Shown here: positions 14,217-18,383 of the stretch, piece after piece
Numbering within the stretch: position 1 is the first letter of the stretch
Layout: every line of letters begins with the position of its first letter
Source of the DNA: DATDQA01 sp035292505
GTDB lineage: Bacteria > Bacteroidota > Bacteroidia > Chitinophagales > Saprospiraceae
Reading direction: 5' to 3'
NCBI GenBank assembly: GCA_035292505.1
Contig: DATDQA010000286.1
Span: 1-18,383 of the forward strand
DNA length: 18,383 nt
Made by a program: the position numbers and the translations under genes
The notes under the pieces: model-generated
The model's input: only the letters and a program-made list of their open reading frames with translations
Told to the model about the DNA's origin: nothing
Database searches by the model: none

Positions 14217-17150
14217 ATGCAGTTGGGTAAGAGCATAGATCTTGTGAGAAAGGGTACCGGAGGTCGATGTCTGCGCTTCCTCTGTGGAGCCGTACTCGTG
14301 ATTTTCGGACAATGGGAGGTGGAAGCCACGCATATTATTGGCGGAGATCTGACATACCGTTGTCTTGGTCATGACCTGTATGAAATACGATTGACGATGC
14401 GACGGGATTGTTTTCTCGGTGCACCGCTTACTGAGTTTGATAATCCCGCATCGATCGGTGTCTTTTATGGAGACAATTTCAGTTTGTTCATGGAACTGCT
14501 TACGCCATTGCGGACAGATGACACGCTCAATCAACATCTGATCAGCGATTGTACAATCTCCGGAAATGACGTCTGTGTAGAAGAGACGATCTATGTGGAC
14601 ACGATTTCATTACCCTTTTATGCACCGGGTTATATCATCGCCTATCAGAGATGTTGTCGCAACATGACCTTACAGAATGTCGTGGATCCTCTAAATACCG
14701 GTATGACACTTGTGACGCGGATTTCTGCCGAAGTACAGATGACACAAAACAGCAGCCCGGTCTTTGGAGAATTTCCACCGATCTATATCTGCGTTGATAA
14801 ACCCATTTCGTTTGATTTTGCCGCTACCGATGTGTCCGGTGACTCATTGGTCTATGAATTGTTTACGCCCTTTCTCGGAGCTACAGATCCCTTGCCCAGA
14901 CCGCAACCACCGCCGAATCCTCCCTATGATACCGTCGTATGGGCTACTCCATATCACTTAGGAAATCTGCTCGGAGGTTCGGATCCGATTCGTATTGATA
15001 GACACACAGGGCTCATCACAGGAACTCCCATCCTCATCGGTCAATTTTTAGTGGGCGTGCGCGTCCTCGCATATCGCGATGGTAAGCTTGTTACAGCAGT
15101 CACACGCGAGTGGCAATATAATGTACGTGCATGCAGGGATGTACCGATTGCGGACTTCGATGTTTCATCGTTGCTGAACTGTCATTCGCTGTCTGTGGAT
15201 TTCACAGAGCAGTCACAGCATGCAGACCAGTATCTGTGGATTTTTGATTATGGTAATGCAGGCAGTGCCACATCGCATGAGTTGAACCCGTCGTTTACTT
15301 TTACCGAGGAAGGATTTTTTGATGTCGCTCTGATTGTAAACGACTTCGATTCTATTTGTTTCGATACAGCAGTAACCAATGTGGGAGTATTTGAGTCTGC
15401 ATTGTTTTCAAATTTTACTCTTGATATTCCTGAATGTGCGGAGGAAATTAGTGTCCACCCTATGGACCAGTCTGATGATCCACATCCCGATTATGTGGTG
15501 AATGAATGGATGTGGATTCTATCATATCCCGGAGTACAGGATACTTCACTGCAGCAAAATCCCATATTTACGATTACGCAGAGTCATGACGGTGTGCTCT
15601 TGACATTGATTGTCACCTCTTCGAATGGATGTACAGCAACATCAAGCCAAACCTTTGACGCGCATATCATCAATGTACCTTTTGCAGGGGATACGTTACG
15701 TATCTGCAAGGGGTCTTCAATCTTGCTTATAGACGGTGATCCGGGGTTCAGTTATCAGTGGTCACCAACCTCATCATTGGATCTGACAATTCCTTCAAAA
15801 CCGATTGCCTCACCAATAGAAAGCACAACGTATACGGTGACGGTCAGCGATGGGATTTGTACTGTGACCGATGAAGTACATGTGTTTGTGCGGGAGTTAC
15901 CCGAGGTGGAAATTCCCGGACAGGATACGAGTTGCTTCGGAGCACCTGTCGTGCTCAATCCTGTTGGAGATACGGAATTTTCCTATTCCTGGTCTCCTGC
16001 CGGCTCGGTGAATGATCCGAATAGTCCAAGCCCGATTGCGCAGGTGAGTCAGACCACATGGTTTGTTGTCACTATCACAGATCTTACGACTGAGCAATGT
16101 CAGAGCACGGATAGTGTGCTGGTTGTTGTCCCGCCGGATATCAATCTTGGCGCTCCTGCGGACACCACATATTGCGAGACTCCTGCGATCACGCTGACGG
16201 CTACTGGGACAGGCCTTGAGTACATATGGTACACATCTCTCGGAAAACCCATTGGTTCGGGAGCAGTCATTACAGTTCAGCCACAGGAGGAGACGATCTA
16301 TATTCTTGAAGGACGTGACAGTTTTGGATGCGAAGTACAGACAACGGTGACATTGACGCCCGTACTATTTGACTATACTCCTTCTGAAGATCAACGCATC
16401 TGTCGGGGTGAGACCACAGTCCTGAGTATTCAGAACAACAACCTTGCGCAAAATCTGACATATTTATGGACACCTCAGACGGGGATCATTGGACCCAACA
16501 ATTTGTCTAGTGTTGCAGTCATGCCCCTTGTCACCACGACGTATACTGTCCAGATTCTCAACGCTGATCTTGGCTGTACTGCAGAAGAAACATTTGAAGT
16601 TGTGGTGAGTTGGTTTGATCCACCTGAACTTGTCATCAATGTCGACGAGGACACGATTACACTCGGTGAATCCTTTATCCTATCCACGAATCAGGATCCG
16701 AATCTCTTCTTTTTCTGGGATGGGCCGGGAATCATGAATCCCAATTCAGCCACTCCCCTGGGGACTCCTGCGTCCTCCGGGATATACACCTATGCTGTGA
16801 CTGTGACAAATAGTGATGGTTGCAAGCTCTTCGGGAGCATTTCGAATCTTACAGTCGTGAACCCACCCTGCAATATGGAGGATGTCTTCATCCCTGATGC
16901 ATTCAGTCCAAATGATGATGGTGACAATGATATCCTTCAGGTATATGGCAATTTTATCAGTGCGCTGGAATTACGCATTTTCAATCGTTGGGGTGAGCAG
17001 GTGTTTGTATCGATGGACCAAAATATTGGTTGGGATGGGAGGTTCAAAGGAAAAGAATTGGCACCGGATGTCTTCGGTTATTACCTGAGAGTAGAATGCC
17101 CGCCGGACAAATCGTACTTTACGAAAGGCAATATCACTTTATTTAAATAA
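14217..17150 (+). CDS. PKD/Ig-like surface protein with T9SS type B (gliding-associated) sorting domain
   Basis: I use the ATG at 14217, seven bases after the previous stop. It gives 977 residues and a signal peptide ending EVEA|T at 37/38; an earlier in-frame ATG at 14115 lies inside the preceding gene. Residues 38-308 form a conserved Cys-rich module beginning THIIGGDLTYRCLG and containing YQRCCRN. This module is known at the start of many Bacteroidota gliding-associated proteins. A cadherin/He_PIG-like stretch (IDRHTGLITGTP) follows, then a PKD domain from 309, a second PKD-like domain, and about five Ig-like repeats with Y-x-W-S-P and TTYTVTV wording. The tail from 885 (DVFIPDAFSPNDDGDND, FNRWGEQVF, GWDGRFKGKEL) is the type B sorting domain (TIGR04131). 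The predicted role is a surface adhesin-like fibre exported by T9SS with its cognate PorP/SprF partner. Confidence 0.92.
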   Translation: MQLGKSIDLVRKGTGGRCLRFLCGAVLVIFGQWEVEATHIIGGDLTYRCLGHDLYEIRLTMRRDCFLGAPLTEFDNPASIGVFYGDNFSLFMELLTPLRTDDTLNQHLISDCTISGNDVCVEETIYVDTISLPFYAPGYIIAYQRCCRNMTLQNVVDPLNTGMTLVTRISAEVQMTQNSSPVFGEFPPIYICVDKPISFDFAATDVSGDSLVYELFTPFLGATDPLPRPQPPPNPPYDTVVWATPYHLGNLLGGSDPIRIDRHTGLITGTPILIGQFLVGVRVLAYRDGKLVTAVTREWQYNVRACRDVPIADFDVSSLLNCHSLSVDFTEQSQHADQYLWIFDYGNAGSATSHELNPSFTFTEEGFFDVALIVNDFDSICFDTAVTNVGVFESALFSNFTLDIPECAEEISVHPMDQSDDPHPDYVVNEWMWILSYPGVQDTSLQQNPIFTITQSHDGVLLTLIVTSSNGCTATSSQTFDAHIINVPFAGDTLRICKGSSILLIDGDPGFSYQWSPTSSLDLTIPSKPIASPIESTTYTVTVSDGICTVTDEVHVFVRELPEVEIPGQDTSCFGAPVVLNPVGDTEFSYSWSPAGSVNDPNSPSPIAQVSQTTWFVVTITDLTTEQCQSTDSVLVVVPPDINLGAPADTTYCETPAITLTATGTGLEYIWYTSLGKPIGSGAVITVQPQEETIYILEGRDSFGCEVQTTVTLTPVLFDYTPSEDQRICRGETTVLSIQNNNLAQNLTYLWTPQTGIIGPNNLSSVAVMPLVTTTYTVQILNADLGCTAEETFEVVVSWFDPPELVINVDEDTITLGESFILSTNQDPNLFFFWDGPGIMNPNSATPLGTPASSGIYTYAVTVTNSDGCKLFGSISNLTVVNPPCNMEDVFIPDAFSPNDDGDNDILQVYGNFISALELRIFNRWGEQVFVSMDQNIGWDGRFKGKELAPDVFGYYLRVECPPDKSYFTKGNITLFK

Positions 17151-17151
17151 T

Positions 17152-18383
17152 ATGATGATGCTCACAAACTATGGACTTGTTAAAATTGGCAAAGCTGCCA
17201 GCAGGAGAGTGATGCGTCAGATCCTCTCGATTGCGTTGGTTGCGTCTTCGGTGTGTTTACCTGAGTTTGTGGGTGCAACGCACCTCGTTGGCGGTGATTT
17301 GCGATACCGCTGTCTGGGTAATAACAACTATGAAATCAGACTTACCTATCGGAGAGATTGTCTGTTGGGAGATCCGGGCACTGAATTTGAACCAATGGTG
17401 TCAATCGGATTTTTCAATGCGATGAATAATGCCCCGATATTGACAGTAGGGGTCAACGGACAGATACTTATTCCCTTCATGCCAGATGATACGATCAATC
17501 AATTTCTAATCAGTGACTGTACTATCGCTGGCAATGATGTCTGTGTACATCAGACTACGTACATAGATACAGTTCATCTCCCGTTGTTCGCACCAGGATA
17601 CAAAATCGTCTATCAGCGTTGTTGCCGGAATTCAACACTCATGAATGTGTTTGATCCGTTGAATACAGGGATGACTCTTGTAGCAAATTTGTCTTATGAA
17701 GCACAGCAGGTTTGTAATACTAGCCCCATGTTTGGAGAGTATCCGCCAATTTACATCTGTGTGGACAAGGATATCAACTTCAACTTTACAGCTACCGATC
17801 CGGACGGGGACTCTTTAGTCTATGAGCTTTTTACACCTTTCCTCGGTGCTTCGGACAATTTCCCAAAACCACAGCCACCTCCGGCTCCTCCCTATACGCC
17901 GATCACCTGGAATACTCCGCCTTACAGTCTCGACGATTTGCTTGGAGGAGTTCCTCTTAAAATCGATCGATTCACCGGCCTCATCACTGGAACGCCTAAC
18001 ACGATTGGTCAGTTTCTTGTCGGAGTCAAGATCTTTTCATACCGGAATGGTGTGCTGATCGAAACCACTACTCGTGAATGGCAATACAATGTACGCGCAT
18101 GTCGGGATGTACCAGTCGCTGATTTTACGGTATCAACAGACCTTAATTGTGATAGCCTTACTATTGATTTCAGTGAACAAACGCTGTTCTCAGATCAGTT
18201 TCTCTGGATCTTTGATTATGGCAATCAAAACAGTCAGACATCCGCCGAACTAAATCCAACCTTTGAATTTCCCGGCCCTGGATTCTATGACGTGGCGCTC
18301 ATCGTGAATGACTTCGACTCGATCTGTTTTGATACTGCTATAGTGACCGTCGGAGTCTTTGAGTCAGAACTGAGTGCAGATTT
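17152..18383 (+). CDS. Second PKD surface protein, paralog of the upstream gene (5' part, truncated by window edge)
   Basis: The frame is open from ATG 17152 to the end of the window (410 codons), starting one base after the previous stop. Start choice is uncertain: in-frame ATGs also lie at 17155, 17158 and 17212. The last has AGGAG just upstream and would still leave a signal peptide ending FVGA|T, but the long form matches the leader pattern of the first paralog better (LVxxG). The mature part starts THLVGGDLRYRCLG and aligns almost without gaps to residues 38 to about 400 of the upstream protein. It shares YQRCCRN, DSLVYELFTPFLGA, LITGTP, TREWQYNVRACRDVP and WIFDYGN, and includes a PKD domain from about 'VPVADF'. 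A type B sorting tail is expected beyond the edge but is not visible. Confidence 0.9.
   Translation, partial: MMMLTNYGLVKIGKAASRRVMRQILSIALVASSVCLPEFVGATHLVGGDLRYRCLGNNNYEIRLTYRRDCLLGDPGTEFEPMVSIGFFNAMNNAPILTVGVNGQILIPFMPDDTINQFLISDCTIAGNDVCVHQTTYIDTVHLPLFAPGYKIVYQRCCRNSTLMNVFDPLNTGMTLVANLSYEAQQVCNTSPMFGEYPPIYICVDKDINFNFTATDPDGDSLVYELFTPFLGASDNFPKPQPPPAPPYTPITWNTPPYSLDDLLGGVPLKIDRFTGLITGTPNTIGQFLVGVKIFSYRNGVLIETTTREWQYNVRACRDVPVADFTVSTDLNCDSLTIDFSEQTLFSDQFLWIFDYGNQNSQTSAELNPTFEFPGPGFYDVALIVNDFDSICFDTAIVTVGVFESELSAD

Noticed and set aside
17231..17425. 64-residue frame at the start of the second surface protein
   Set aside because: It is out of frame with the 410-codon open paralog that starts at 17152, which is clearly the real gene.
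1..18383. CRISPR array, prophage, toxin-antitoxin or restriction defence island
   Set aside because: No regularly spaced repeats, cas-like, integrase-like, toxin-like or methyltransferase-nuclease pairs appear; the only methyltransferase is a lipid/isoprenylcysteine-type membrane enzyme.

Overview
The window reads as chromosomal DNA of a Bacteroidota bacterium, with a flavour of the Saprospirales/Cytophagales side (lineage inferred from gene content only). The evidence is a PorP/SprF-family outer-membrane protein of the type IX secretion system (T9SS), a T9SS type A sorting tail, a type B ('gliding motility-associated') sorting tail, PKD/Ig-like surface proteins, TAnnTTTG-type promoter elements, and start sites that mostly lack Shine-Dalgarno sequences.

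Layout. Positions 1-1016 (minus strand) hold the N-terminal part of a secreted parallel beta-helix protein and a membrane methyltransferase of the isoprenylcysteine/phospholipid type. Positions 1017-1460 are intergenic and carry repeats: a short inverted repeat, an approx. 80-bp nested hairpin and a TTCGTG-rich block. The plus strand then carries a secreted DUF885 metallopeptidase, a large secreted Asp-box (sortilin/BNR-type) beta-propeller protein with a type A sorting tail, and, after an approx. 415-bp gap, a small OmpA-family lipoprotein. Converging on that lipoprotein is a minus-strand cluster (10385 to 7096): an NAD(P)HX repair enzyme (epimerase/dehydratase fusion), a sirtuin joined to it by an ATGA overlap, a VOC/glyoxalase-fold protein, and a PagL-like lipid A deacylase/acyloxyacyl hydrolase.

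From 10743 to the right edge is one very compact plus-strand operon. It encodes PorP/SprF, a large TPR + PD40 propeller + OmpA-like envelope protein (PorE-like architecture), a 977-residue PKD/Ig surface protein with a type B sorting tail, and a second surface protein closely paralogous to it that runs off the window. The intergenic gaps are 2, 7 and 1 bases. The simplest model is a dedicated export and anchoring cassette: PorP/SprF and the OmpA-like protein form the outer-membrane/periplasm side, and the two paralogous adhesin-like proteins are its cargo.

I see no rRNA, tRNA, CRISPR array, transposase, prophage or restriction system. The most interesting parts are the tight T9SS cargo cassette with its tandem Cys-rich paralogs, the translationally coupled NADHX-repair/sirtuin pair, and the repeats around the DUF885 gene. 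None is clearly a wholly new system from sequence alone.
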